NCBI GenBank assembly: GCA_022410635.1
Contig: JAJVDF010000251.1
Location: forward strand, 245,437 to 309,436
DNA length: 64,000 nt
Origin: Tretioscincus oriximinensis
Taxonomy: Eukaryota; Chordata; Lepidosauria; Squamata; Gymnophthalmidae
Direction of reading: 5' to 3'
Shown: in pieces, positions 11,786-21,899 of the stretch
Layout: each line of letters begins with the position of its first letter
Numbering within the stretch: the first letter of the stretch is position 1
The notes under the pieces: generated by a model
The model's input: only the letters and a program-made list of their open reading frames with translations
Databases searched by the model: none
Told to the model about the DNA's origin: nothing
Translations under genes and position numbers: made by a program

Positions 11786-12337
11786 ATGGGTGGGCAAAAG
11801 TCTAAGGTTAGAGACTTTGGGCAAAGGATAGAGGCCCGAGCCGTCGAGGTAGGAATGCGGTTCCTGGAAGAAACCGATTCAGGCAAGCTAGTCAGTAAGA
11901 AAAAACTGAGGAAGTTTTTTCAAAAAGCCTTCGCTGCGTCTCCGTGGTTGCAGATGGCTCTGGAAAAAGGGAGTCTGGACCAAAATCCAGGTGGATTGTT
12001 TAGTGCAGCGAAGGACTGGGAGAGAATGAAGATGGATCTGTTAACCAGATCCGAAGCCAAAGATGATCTTATGATCATCTGGCAGATCTTCCTCAGGGCT
12101 ATCTTGAAGCGGGAGAAAACCCTGAGGAACACCCCGGGATACGGAGACATCCCGGGGGGCAAAGCCCTGGAACATGGGTCGGACGCTAGAGGTAGCGATC
12201 CGGAGGTGGGTCTGGGGGCCCAAGGGAGCACCCCGGCAGGAGGTATAGGGAAACCCCACGAAGATTTTAAACCCATTGCCACTTGTGTTGCTGCTGCACC
12301 GCCGGTACAGCACAGCCAGTCAAAGCGGACGTTTTGA
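11786..12337 (+). pseudogene. Retroviral gag, matrix-region fragment
   Basis: ATG at 11786 opens a 183-codon frame ending with TGA at 12335. Glycine follows the initiator Met, with a basic stretch after it (MGGQKSKV), which fits N-myristoylation and membrane targeting of a retroviral matrix protein. Residues about 15-100 are predicted helical and basic. The later part is Pro/Gly rich, as in a matrix-capsid spacer. The frame ends before capsid, which continues in another frame, so the precursor is broken by a frameshift near 12340-12380. The GTG at 11777 upstream in the same frame is not used as start, because only the ATG places Gly at position 2. Confidence 0.78.
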
Positions 12338-12380
12338 CTGAGAAAAGCAATGAGAAAGCTGCTTATCTTATAAAGGAGCA

Positions 12381-13184
12381 TTGGCACAAGGAATTTTAGA
12401 TGCTGCGCAGAGAGGAGAGAACATCTTAGAGGCAGGTTGGGCCCCTGGGGGAATAATGGCCTTCCCAGTAGTAAACGCCATTAATGCTCAGGAAGTAAAT
12501 GCCCCTGAATTCACTCCACTTTCCTTTAGCACTATCAGGGATCTTGGAAGGGCAGTCACAGAGATCGGGATCAGATCTAACTATGTTTTGGGTCTAATCG
12601 AGTCCCTAGGGAACCTGCATAGCATGTTCCCTGGAGACTGGAAGGATTTATTCCGCGTGATCTTGACTCCCGGCCAATATGTCATCTGGGATAATGAATT
12701 TAAGACTGGGTTACGCAGCCAGGTCACCCAGGCCTTGAGTCTGGACAGGCTTTATGGAGAAGGAAGGCATAATGCCATAGATAAATAGTTAGATACCCCA
12801 AAAGAGGCTTTTCCAATTATTCACCAGGCTGTGCTCAGGGCTCTGAGACACGTGCCTGATAATGGAGTGCCAACCAAGTCTTTCTCCTCTGTAAAGCAAT
12901 CTACTGGAGAGGCTTACGATCAGTTTTTAGACACCTTGAGGGAGGCTGTCTATCATCAGGTTGATGACCCTTCCACCCAAATAGAACTGCTTAGGAGGCT
13001 CGCATATGAGAACGCCAATGCTGACTGTAGGCGAGCCTTGGAGGCAGTTGTGAGGCAGGGGGAGTACAGTCTGGTTGATATGATACGAGCCTGTCAGGAT
13101 GTGGGTAGCCAATCTTGTGATATGTCCATGCTTGCTGGTACATTAACCCAAACACAGCAAGAGACAAAAATCCTTTTGCTCTAA
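12381..13184 (+). pseudogene. Retroviral gag, capsid fragment with one stop
   Basis: One reading frame covers the capsid but is cut by an in-frame TAG at 12786-12788. The N-terminal half has the orthoretroviral capsid pattern (FPVVNA start, then TPLSFSTIRDLGRAV, and GDWKDLFRVILTPGQY). The second half has the major homology region around 12890-12945 (Q-x3-GE...FLDTLREAV) and helices of the C-terminal domain. It ends at TAA (13182-13184), where the nucleocapsid continues in another frame. Capsid builds the core shell of the particle. Overall character is closer to alpha- and betaretroviral capsids than to gammaretroviral ones (inference). Confidence 0.82.
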
Positions 13185-13317
13185 ACCTGGGCATGAATGG
13201 AAGGACTGTTGTGCCCAGGGATTGCCCTCTCAAGCTGAAACCATGCCATCTTCTTTAGATCTGGTCTGCCTGGAGGAAAATGAGGTTTCTTTTCCTTATG
13301 AGATTGTGCCAGGTTAA
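13165..13317 (+). pseudogene. Retroviral nucleocapsid zinc-knuckle remnant
   Basis: In the frame of 13177 the peptide CSKPGHEWKDC shows the C-x4-H-x4-C part of a CCHC knuckle; the first Cys expected three residues earlier is Lys, so the motif is incomplete. The frame ends in TAA at 13315. Nucleocapsid binds the packaged RNA. Protease coding sequence, expected after or within this region, is not seen. Confidence 0.62.
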
Positions 13318-13487
13318 ATGTTTTATATCTGTATGTCTGCATGCTTTCCTATATGTGTTGCCTTTTTCTTTGTTCTTTTCTAAAGAATTGAGCTAATCTA
13401 GTTTAAACAGGAAACTTTACATTTAAAATTGTTCTATGTGGCCATTTTGTGTCTTCCTTCTTGCCTTAAGCATCCATCTTAGGCAAG

Positions 13488-13672
13488 ATGGGGACTCCTT
13501 TCCGGGCTAACCCAATTCCTTTGTCCTGGAAAGACGACACGCCATTTTGGCTGGAGCAGTGGCCCCTTCCACGTGAATGGGAGGCCTTGGTGGAAGAACA
13601 GCTTAAAGCAAGCCACATGGAACCAACCCTATCTCCTTTGATCAGCCTATGTTAGTTATAAAGAAACTAGAA
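13488..13672 (+). pseudogene. Retroviral pol, reverse transcriptase N-terminal remnant
   Basis: A short frame (ATG 13488, TAG 13653) carries the characteristic start of a retroviral RT: PFWLEQWPLP, then a helix with EEQLKASHMEPT and SP. In the next frame from 13646 the motif continues as PMLVIKK. This is only about 60 residues of fingers subdomain; palm, catalytic YxDD, thumb and RNase H are absent. The reading frame changes once and then stops. Confidence 0.75.
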
Positions 13673-13689
13673 CCAGCTTTGAACAAGCT

Positions 13690-14500
13690 TATTGTTCTTT
13701 TTTCCTTTTCTTCTTTTTTCAAAAAATGTTACCTCAACCCTTTTCAATTTAATGCCTTTTAAACTCTATCAGCTACTGACTTCCAGAAAAAGGAAGAGCC
13801 CCTAAATGGCGTTTTCCAGACAAACAGTAGCCAAAAACACTGTTTTTACTCCTTTTTTTAATCTTTTGTAGTTCATTTAATTTTCTACAGGTATATCACA
13901 CCAGCCTTGGAGAAGCAAGCTAACCACAAAAGACTGCTGAGAATTAATAATCATTCTTGCCTCCCTAGCACAGCAAATGAAGAAATTTGTCTTTATCTGT
14001 TTATTCTGTTTCTTAGTTTAATTTCTGCATGCTTTTTAAATTCATAAGTAGCTTAGTTTTGCTATGTAAACGCAGCTCTAAATAATTCTGCCTGTTGGCA
14101 AGGCCATGGGAGAAGGCAATCTCCCTTCCTAGGCTGCTAATTGAAGTTTTAATAATTTTTAGTGTTTATTTGATTCTTAGATTTATTTCTGTCTGCTTTT
14201 ATACGCTCTGTTATCTTAATTAGTTTCCATAGAAAACAGGTTTCAGTCTGCCTGCTGTTCAGCGCGTCTCACACACCTATTCTAGTATGTTTTGCCTTTA
14301 TTGTATTTAGTTACCTTGTATGGATATTACTGTGCCTTTATTGTTTTCATTTTAGCTTTAAATATATTAGTTCAATTTTTGCAATTTGCGTATACTTTCC
14401 ATTCTTGTCTAACCACCTTTCCAGCTTTTTTTGTTTCAATAGTAAACTTGGCTGATCTTAAATTTCCTCTTCTGGCTGTGTATGGGCAAAGTGTGGATGG
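13690..14500. other. AT-rich filler replacing most of pol
   Basis: About 800 bp lying between the RT N-terminal and integrase C-terminal remnants, where some 2 kb of pol would be expected. It is T-rich, has stops in all frames and resembles no retroviral protein. It ends with a polypyrimidine-AG (tttttgtttcaatag, near 14440). It could be heavily decayed pol, an insertion replacing deleted pol, or captured host sequence. Confidence 0.5.
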
Positions 14501-14695
14501 TGTCCTGTTGGCCGGAGCAGTCCTGTGCCCTTTCTGGTGCAAGGAAGGGGATACGCAGCGGTCCAAACCGAGGGAGGTGCGTTGTGGGTGCCAGCAAAGT
14601 TTGTGAGGACCTATCTTGGATCGGAGCCAAAACCTGCGGGAGACGCCATTCCAGCTCCTGATCCCGAGATCCAAGCCGATCCTGGTCCCTCCTGA
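14500..14695 (+). pseudogene. Retroviral pol, integrase C-terminal remnant
   Basis: In the frame ending at TGA 14693 the peptide GRGYAAVQTEGGALWVPAKF is the SH3-like C-terminal DNA-binding domain of retroviral integrases (the WVP core motif), followed by a Pro/Asp-rich tail. The catalytic core with its D,D-35-E triad and the zinc-binding N-terminus are missing. With the RT fragment at 13488 it shows that the element once had a complete pol. Confidence 0.72.
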
Positions 14696-14699
14696 TGTC

Positions 14700-15310
14700 T
14701 TCCACCATTTTACCACTTGCCTGCTTTGCCTAGATGCCATTTGCTGCCTTTCACGTCTTTTCCTCCTTTGCGGGACTTTTCCAGCGCTTAAAGGGACTTT
14801 GCACAGTAAAAAAGTCCACACGAAGCTTTTTGCCGTTTGACTTTTTCCTTTGGCTCCGCGGCCCCCGCCAATCAGGCCGTCACCACTCAAGCCGCTGGAG
14901 AAGCCGCTTTTGCCTGCTGCGCCGCATTGGAGAACCTTTGTATATTTTACTTAATATTTAGAGTTGTATTTTTAGGGAAAAAATGTTTTGCATTTATTGT
15001 TTATTTTATTGTAACATTTATATGCTTTTATAGTATTTTTGTAATTTTATATTGCCTTTTTAAAGTGTTTTTACTGTGTTTTATACGTTAGGATTTTTCT
15101 GGTATTTTTCTGCATTATTTTCTGCCTATTTTTCCTTCTGCCTAGCTTGCTACAGCGATTCAGTCAGGGTTGCTAAGCCCATTGATTCACTGTAGCAAGC
15201 AGGAGCGAGGCGATAAGCTAATCGGTTTTTAATAGACTGCCTGCAGTCTATTCTCCACTTCGCCGCACTCCAGGGAGGCTCATAAAACAGTGTGCTGAAC
15301 TCAGCGAGAG
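14700..15310 (+). other. Spacer between pol and env remnants
   Basis: About 600 bp without recognisable retroviral protein. The first part (14700-14940) is GC-richer; 14940-15110 is very T-rich. A hairpin at 15145-15200 lies 120 bp before the env start. Might contain the env splice acceptor or be unrelated insertion; I cannot decide. Confidence 0.4.
15145..15200. repeat. Stable hairpin upstream of env
   Basis: gcttgctacagcgattca and tgattcactgtagcaagc pair over 18 positions with two mismatches, and an inner ggg/ccc pair closes the loop. 56 bases in total. Confidence 0.7.
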
Positions 15311-15319
15311 TTCAGCAGG

Positions 15320-15879
15320 ATGGGAGAGGGGATTCTGATGAGTAGTTTTGTTTTTGCCTGCGCTTCTCTAGTGTCATTCATGCTTGTGAATGAAGTCGGA
15401 GCCGCGCTAGCGCAGCCCCCAATTCATTCACAAAAACCCTCTCTTGTGTTGAATAAAAATACGTTAGGCTTTAAACAAAATATTTGGATGGCTCTAGCTA
15501 AAAGTTCTGGGCAGCTGTCCTTCTGTCTATCTAGACAGACGGAGGTTAACCAATCTTACAGACTTGCCTTGTTCCTATGTGTCTTTCTGTGAATGAATTG
15601 AATACCTTTAAATCCGTTTCTTATACAGGCCATATAGACCGATCAGATCTTTACTATGATTATTTGAAATGGGGAAAATTGTCTGAAGCCACACCCATGG
15701 GGGCTGTGGATATGTTTACACCTAATGTATTAAGTCATGGCAGCATCTGTATCCGTTTCAGGGGCTGTATAGAAAAATCTAAATGCTTTGAATTTGGAAA
15801 TAATTTAAAATTGGATTGTGCTGAGTACATTGAAGTTATTCAAATTTATATGTTCAATTACCTACTGGCTACTTCTTAA
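15320..15879 (+). pseudogene. Retroviral env, surface-subunit remnant
   Basis: ATG 15320 begins with a hydrophobic stretch (about residues 7-30) fitting a signal peptide, then NIWMALAKSSGQLSFCLS, a pattern seen near the start of surface subunits. The frame ends at 15592; the protein continues in another frame (about 15580-15879) with several cysteines (GSICIRFRGCIEKSKC). The rest of the surface subunit, including a furin-type cleavage site, is missing, being lost at the L1 insertion. Receptor-binding function cannot be expected. Confidence 0.65.
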
Positions 15880-15926
15880 CTTGTGGACACACAACTTTCT
15901 CTTATGTCCCTGCACACATTTCTTTG

Positions 15927-16757
15927 TTTTTTTTAAGTAAATTTTTATTGGTATATATAAGTATGACATTATATAATTACACACATATATATGTTGAAAC
16001 CAACCATCACTCACTGCATGTCATACAATAAAAGGAAATACCACCACCACACCAAAGAGTGCTCCCCTGCCCTCCCCCCCCTACTTGAGGATATCCAACA
16101 AATTCTTAAGTAAATCTTTTCAAATCCAAAATCCAATATATTATAAATGCCGTGGGTCAATACATCTTATGAAATATCACATGGGAAATGAAGGCCCTCC
16201 ACTTTACCTCCCATGTTGGATGGGATAAAATTCCCAATCTTTTTAGCCTTCATTCCCTTAAAAAGTCAAAGAGTACAGTTTCTGCCATATAATCGTACCA
16301 GGCTTCCTGGGTCCATTTATCTTTGTCCTTCCATCCTCTTGCTATCTGAATATGGGCTGCCCTTATCCCTTGCTTAAGTATATATACATTTTCCCTCCCT
16401 ATCTGTCTTAAGTTCTTATTTCCTATAAGGACCTCTTTCACAACAGGAATATTTACCTGGAGTATATTTGTAAGTTCCCCTGTAATCTCTTCCCAAAACT
16501 TCTTAACTTCTCTGCATTCAAACCACATATGCATATAGGTCCCTATATCTATGCCACAATGCCAACATAATGGTGATATATTGAGCATATGTGATAATTG
16601 ACTGGGAGTCCTATACCACTTTGTCATTAATTTCAATTCCCCTTCCCTGAATTTGTTATACTTAATTAAAAGAAATTCTTTTCTCCATGCTGAATGCTAC
16701 CTATCTAAACTCTCTATGATTTTACCCACCAAACACCATTTAAGTAATTTGGCACAC
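15927..16757 (-). mobile_element. 5'-truncated L1 inserted antisense in env
   Basis: The T-run at 15927-15934 is the poly(A) tail of a minus-strand LINE. Minus 16636 down to 16250 encodes the ORF2 C-terminal domain with CWHCG...HMWFEC (C-x2-C-x7-H-x4-C) and helices after it, then a 3' UTR ending in ccaataaaaatttac. The same 3' end occurs in the L1 at 61.3-62.6 kb. The element stops near 16757, next to a short CA repeat. No clear target duplication could be defined, so the insertion may have been accompanied by deletion of env. Confidence 0.8.
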
Positions 16758-16779
16758 ACACACAACAAAAAAAGCTTGA

Positions 16780-17381
16780 CCATGAATTCAGATTGTGACT
16801 CTTCTGTTTCTTTATTGAATAGAGTACAACAATTGTCTCTTGCAATGTCAATTATTGGAACCCCAGCCTTGGCAGCAAAGAATAGTAAAAACCTAAATGC
16901 TTTAGCCTGCTGGACTTTAAAAAATATGAACGCAACATCTCATGCTTTGAGTATGCTAACTTCTGAACAAAGTGAATTAAGACAAGCTGTACACCATAGA
17001 GCAGCATTGGACTACCTCATGCTAGTACACAATAAGGGATGCAATGAAATTGCAAATATCTGTTGTTTTGATGTAGAAGATAATAAGGAAAAGATTGATA
17101 AGGATATTGATACTGTAAATAAGTTGTCTGATGATATCTCTGTACAAACATCCATTTTAGGAGGGTTCTGGACTTCCTTGTGGAGTTGGTTGCCCAGTTT
17201 GCATTGGCTTAAGTTACTTGTGCAAATTATTGTAATTATTATTGTTGTTTCATTATCATTGTGCATTTGTGTGCAGTGTCTTCCATTCTTTTTCAAGTTG
17301 GGACCAGCCTGTAGTCCAAAATTTAGGACTTCTGATAGGGAACAATTGGCTATTGAACTCAGAGAGCTTTCTCGCATTTAA
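16780..17381 (+). pseudogene. Retroviral env, transmembrane subunit
   Basis: An open stretch ending with TAA at 17379. It shows an alanine/isoleucine-rich fusion-peptide-like part (about 16838-16880), heptad-like helices, the loop motif C-x6-CC at about 17040-17067 preceded by an immunosuppressive-domain-like segment (RAALDYL), a second helix, a membrane span (LLVQIIVIIIVVSLSLCIC, about 17210-17270) and a 35-residue cytoplasmic tail. C-x6-CC subunits form a disulphide with the surface subunit in gamma- and alpharetroviruses. This piece is still open after L1 joined it, but the upstream env is broken, so no functional envelope is encoded. Confidence 0.82.
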
Positions 17382-17397
17382 AATAAAAAGGGGGATT
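17382..17397 (+). promoter_or_regulatory. Polypurine tract
   Basis: aaataaaaaggggga directly follows the env stop and precedes the 3' LTR start. This is the expected plus-strand primer for retroviral DNA synthesis and confirms the LTR boundary. Confidence 0.85.
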
Positions 17398-18096
17398 TGT
17401 CAGAGTTCTCTATTAGGAATATATTAATTGGCATAACATATTTTGATATAAAATGTACAAGCATTGGTCTCTAGATGCACAGGCCTCACTTTTGCAAAAT
17501 TTCTGGGAATTTTCCAGGCCTGGGTATTGCAAGAGCACTAATCTCTCTTCCTGCCCTTAGGCTCACCCCGCTGTGCCTTGTTTACCTGCACCCATTATCT
17601 CTGGGAGCACTCATTGACTCAGAAGCTTCTGGCTTGGTGGGATTAATCAACGGCCTAATAGCTCTGAGATAGCTCTGACTATCACCTTTCCAGGAGGTCA
17701 CAGGTCCTGAAAGCTGCAGAGATCAATCTTGTTCCACCCAAGCCATGCCCATATTTGGAGTTTCCTGACACAGGCTGCACCCCTTGGGAGGAGGGAAAAA
17801 TGTCACACAGGAGTCACCACCTCTGGTCCGCCCCAAACCACTCCTTCAGAACACCCAGTCTCTGACATCACTTTTCTTGTACACGCCTTCTGATTGTATG
17901 TCAATAAAAACCTGTGCACAAGGGTGCTGAGGAGGTTCCTACCCACGTGGGCCTCCTAGCTATTGCCTCTTGATCGAAGCTTATGGCCTCTGCGTGAGTT
18001 CCTTGATGGGAGTCAGAATTTATACGTAACCGTATCCTGATGATCTGCTGCTTCAGATGTGCTGGTACCTAATAACGTGGTAGCAAACCCCCGTTA
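17398..18096 (+). repeat. 3' LTR
   Basis: 699 bp starting TGTCAGAG, matching the 5' LTR. AATAAA is at 17903-17908, here preceded by a 12-bp stretch (tgattgtatgtc region) absent from the 5' copy. It lacks the extra 11 bp found in the 5' LTR. Roughly 3% substitution divergence between the LTRs is estimated by eye. Confidence 0.88.
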
Positions 18097-18102
18097 TCCA
18101 GT

Positions 18103-19636
18103 AACTAGTTAGAGGATAAATATTGAATTTGGGATTTTCAAAGCATGTCATTGTCGGGAAAGATTAGTAGCTTTCCTTCTGGAATTTATTTAGGATTTGT
18201 TCATATAAAAGTATAGCCATTTGTTCATATGAAAATAGGTTCATATGAAAGCATGGCCTATTCTACATTCTAACTCATTGTAGATTATATCTCAATATAG
18301 GGGTTTCCCATCTACATGATAGTGCAGACTATGGCAGGTCCTTATTTAGAATATAATCTGGAATAAGACTCATTGAAGAAAGAGCCAACAATGGGAATTT
18401 CAGAAACAACTCCAATCTTTAAATATCTGAGGTTTTATAGATGTTTACCTCTTGCTAAATCAGGAAAAGATTCATCTCTTTGGTTTGAAATACTGCAGCT
18501 GTCTCAAAAAGATTTATTTTAGGATTTCCCCCCATCTCCCACAGTTTGAACGTTCAAAACTGTTTCCTGCTTTTATTCACCTTCCTATACTGTGTTCCAG
18601 AAGTTATATTAATAGAACATGCACTTGAAATAGACATGAGAGGCTACACAGTACATATGAAGGGCATTTGCTAAGGAAAGAGGATTAAGCAAAGGAGCTA
18701 AAATTAATAAGAGATGCCTTCAACTATGAATAGACATTTCTTCAGCAATCAAGGCCTATATCTTTCTCCCCTTTTTCTTTCTTTAACAGCCTTTTTTCTT
18801 ACATTTGCTTGTTTCTATCCATAAACCCACAATAGATTCAGACCGGATAACACTTTTAATTCAGTAATTTAAGATTTAATACTGCCTACAAACTGACATC
18901 CTAACTTATCAGGTTGAAGCCTGTTAAACAAAAGCTGTAGCCCAAGTATGCTTTGTATATGCCATTGTGTGGGACACTTCTGTGTTTTATTATATACAGC
19001 AGGACACAAAAAGTCAATCTGCTATCTTGTCTGTAGACACGGAAAGGCCAATGTTTCTTAAAGGAAGTAGGTCAGCATCTGGTCAGTGTCGGGAAAACAA
19101 CATCCCAAGGAACCACATGTATGCTGTAAATAAAGATTATAATAAAAAGCTATAAAAACTATAGCATTTTAAAGGGAATTCAAATGAATATTTTTATCCT
19201 AACATTCCTAAGACATCAGTATTTAATGGGTAGCGGAATGGAAATACAAAATAAAGTGTGAAACTATTCACTCCTCTTCTTTATCAAAAGGTGAAAAAAA
19301 GAATGATATTTTCAATCTGTGTAAAGAATCAGGTAAATCATGTAGGAGAGCAGTCTGGTTGGAAAAAGAGCTATCCAATCAGTAAATTGGATATTGCTAT
19401 TCCTATTGCAAAGATTGGGAAACCAAGGTAATACGATTATAACTGCAGAGACTAACACTCTCCATAAATTCTAATGCTTGCTAAGTAAGGAACTAGCCTA
19501 GGGGTAGTTTCAGTTCTGAATTTGTATGAATCGCAGCATAGATCTGGCAACATTATCTGTGACTGTTCCTGCTTGTCTATCTCAGTAGATTAGAGAATGA
19601 TTTCTTGCAACATCAAAAAACTGGGAGTTCATCATC
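18103..19636. other. Intergenic DNA, mostly unclassified
   Basis: No gene recognised. The part 18310-18386 contains tagtgcagactatggcagg and ends in agaaagagcc, elements shared with 20449-20467 and 34085-34196, so a dispersed repeat fragment is likely. The open frame at 18967-19155 is unremarkable. Confidence 0.5.
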
Positions 19637-19781
19637 CAGTGATTTTCAAAGTGGGTTGTACTGCCCTCTGGGGGGTGGTATGATTTTTAATACAATATAA
19701 TTGGGGTAGGTGGGGTGGGTGGCACTAGACAGGTGTCTTGGCAGCCAAGGGGGCAGCAGCTCAAAAGTTTTGGAATCACTG
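19637..19781. mobile_element. hAT-like miniature element
   Basis: Starts cagtgattttcaaa and ends tttggaatcactg, an imperfect inverted repeat of hAT type; the interior is G-rich. The flanking 8-mers do not match, so insertion boundaries are not proven. Confidence 0.5.
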
Positions 19782-20394
19782 ATTACTAAATCATCCAGGC
19801 AATGGTTGGATTTCATCTGATTCAGTCCTAAATCAGCTAAATGTAATGTAGTGGCATTGCAGCCAGTGATGTAGTAGTACTGTGGATGACTGAAAGCTTG
19901 TGAGGGAGGAGCTCTCTATTAACTATTCAATGGGGAATTTCTTCCCTACACATCTAAAATGGAATACCAGCTAAGTCTTTTTACTTTCTTTCCAAAATTT
20001 TCCTCTTGCTAAACAGTTCATAGCTCAAACACTGCTGCGGCAGACAGGAAATACTGGAAAGTATCTTAGTGATTAATTCATTTTTTTCCAACCATATGGG
20101 AAAGGAAAAGGCTACACTTACTAAACAGATGTTATAGTGTTGCTTTACAAAACATATTAAGTTTTTCCTCTTACATTTAGTTCACCACTGTACAACACCA
20201 CCAAGAAAGATCTGTCCCTTCCTTTAATTTCTTAAAGGGCTAGCAGGCATCAGAGGTTCTTACATCAGAGGTTCTTAAGTAATTCAACTTCACAATTAAA
20301 TAAATTCTAGGCACTAGAATGACTGCTAAGTTAGAAACCCCAAATTCAGTTCAGCTCGGGCATCTTTTAAATAAAGGAGGGAAGGTCCCTTCCA

Positions 20395-20480
20395 CAAAGG
20401 GACTTATTTGGAAATATATCTTGGAATAGTGATCTGTCAGCCATATGCTAGTGCAGACTATGGCAGGCTTCCTCAAAAGA
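20395..20480. repeat. Fragment of unclassified dispersed repeat
   Basis: Contains the 19-mer tagtgcagactatggcagg also found at 18321-18339. See the related fragments near 565-715 and 34085-34196. Confidence 0.45.
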
Positions 20481-20698
20481 TCGTAATTGACAAGTAGGAC
20501 TAGAGAAAAGTACGACTTAATTGACAAGTAGGACTAGGAGAAGACACTCTACATGTCAAAGTATTAAAATTGCACTAATCCCACAAGTGAGATAATTGCC
20601 AGTGCAAGACTTTAAAGATCAGTGATATGAGCCCAGTCAGTAACATCTAATAACACTCTGACTGCAAAATTTTGCACCAACTTGTCCTGTATCTAGAT

Positions 20699-20886
20699 CA
20701 GACCTGGGCAAGGGGCAGCCCGAGGGCCACATGCGCCCCCCCTACTTTCTCTGACCGGCCCGCCCCTCTTAGCTCAGAGTTATATACAGTATTGGGTAGA
20801 ACTGAGTTAACTATATTAATCCGGCCCTCTAAAACCACCCCAATTTCTCATGCGGCCCCTTGGGAAAAATTAATTGCCCACCCCTG
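20699..20886. mobile_element. hAT miniature element with exact 8-bp duplication
   Basis: 188 bp flanked by atctagat at 20691-20698 and 20887-20894, exact copies. Ends are cagacctgggcaa and ttgcccacccctg, inverted with one or two mismatches, typical hAT termini. The interior is rich in CCGGCCC and GGCCCC. It encodes no transposase and must have been moved in trans. Confidence 0.9.
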
Positions 20887-20894
20887 ATCTAGAT

Positions 20895-21895
20895 GATCTG
20901 TTAGGTCTAGTGAAGATAGAAAATGGATATGTTCTACTTCTGCTTTTCTTTCAAAAATATAAACTTAACACATATTGTACTCACGTATTTATTATGGAAG
21001 TGTCTTACATTACATACAGCAAACATCCCATTTCTTGTGTATTATAGAATAACTGCCAGCTGTGGATCCCTCAGCTATCTTCCTGTAAACAGAATGTTTC
21101 CTGTAGACAGAACTGGACGCAGATTGGCTAGAGAGGCTTCCTCCTGCCCAGGGCTAGATGGGGTGCAGGTTGGAAGCTGTAATCCACAGGCCAAGGTTCT
21201 ACATAGACTGGGCAGAAGAGGCACAGACTACAAATCCCAACAGGCTCTGCTGCCAATAAAACAGCTGTTTCACTTTTTTCACATTTCAGTTGCTGCTCCT
21301 GCCAGTCTCAAGAAGCTGCTAGGCATCCAAGCACTTCTACATTAAGCCCTTGCCATTGTGAAAAAATGGCATAGAAAAGCAGGCAGAAATAAAATTTAAA
21401 ACCATAAAACAGGAAACAAAAATTCTGTCAGGAAGCAAGCTGGCAGTTTGCTTTTGTTTATGTCTGGAACTCCATCTATATAGTCCCTGGAACTATGCTG
21501 ACTGCAAGTGGACTAAAGACTCTCTTCAGAAATTAGATTTAGTTCCAGCATAATTAAAAAAAACCCTTCACTATCTAAAATATACTGTAGTCTTATTTTA
21601 TACTAAACAAGGAGCCTAGCCACACACGTGCTTTTACATCTTAAGTACTGAAAAAATGAAATTAAAACCAGAAAAAAATAATGTCCTGATTCTGGGGATG
21701 TATCTCAGAAGAGGGTCCTGCCCTCTGCAAGTTAATGCAGATTATCATGCCTCTATTGAGTCTGAGGCTGAAGACACAAGCAGGAGTAATGCCTGCCACC
21801 CAGGCAGCTCTTTCAGATGTAAGGGGAATTTGTCAGTAATGTACTCACTAAAAACCTGCATCGTTCCGGATGAGAGCTCATTTTTCCAGCTATGG
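20895..21895. other. Intergenic DNA, nothing recognised
   Basis: Contains an open frame at 20923-21345 without recognisable domain. The phrase cagactacaaatcccaacagg at 21226 is repeat-like, but no family was identified. Confidence 0.4.
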
Positions 21896-21899
21896 TGGA

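Larger units (their letters stand above)
10928..18096 (+). mobile_element. Endogenous retrovirus, pol-deleted, two LTRs
   Basis: A 7.2-kb provirus in the plus orientation. The host 6-mer tccagt lies directly before (10922-10927) and after (18097-18102) it, which I read as the target duplication; if the last LTR base is T, the duplication is 5 bp. Order: 5' LTR, tRNA-Trp-type primer site, gag pieces (matrix, capsid, nucleocapsid), an RT N-terminal remnant, an integrase C-terminal remnant, env surface piece, an antisense L1 insertion, env transmembrane subunit, polypurine tract, 3' LTR. No gene is intact. Gag looks alpha/beta-retrovirus-like while env has the C-x6-CC arrangement of gamma/alpha-type envelopes. 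Exact genus is inference. Confidence 0.9.

Noticed and set aside
14372..14890. 172-codon minus-strand frame inside the provirus
   Set aside because: It lies opposite the integrase C-terminal remnant; a shadow of that coding sequence.
16741..16770. Target duplication for the antisense L1 (gcacaca on both sides)
   Set aside because: The right-hand match lies in a CA microsatellite, so it is not diagnostic.
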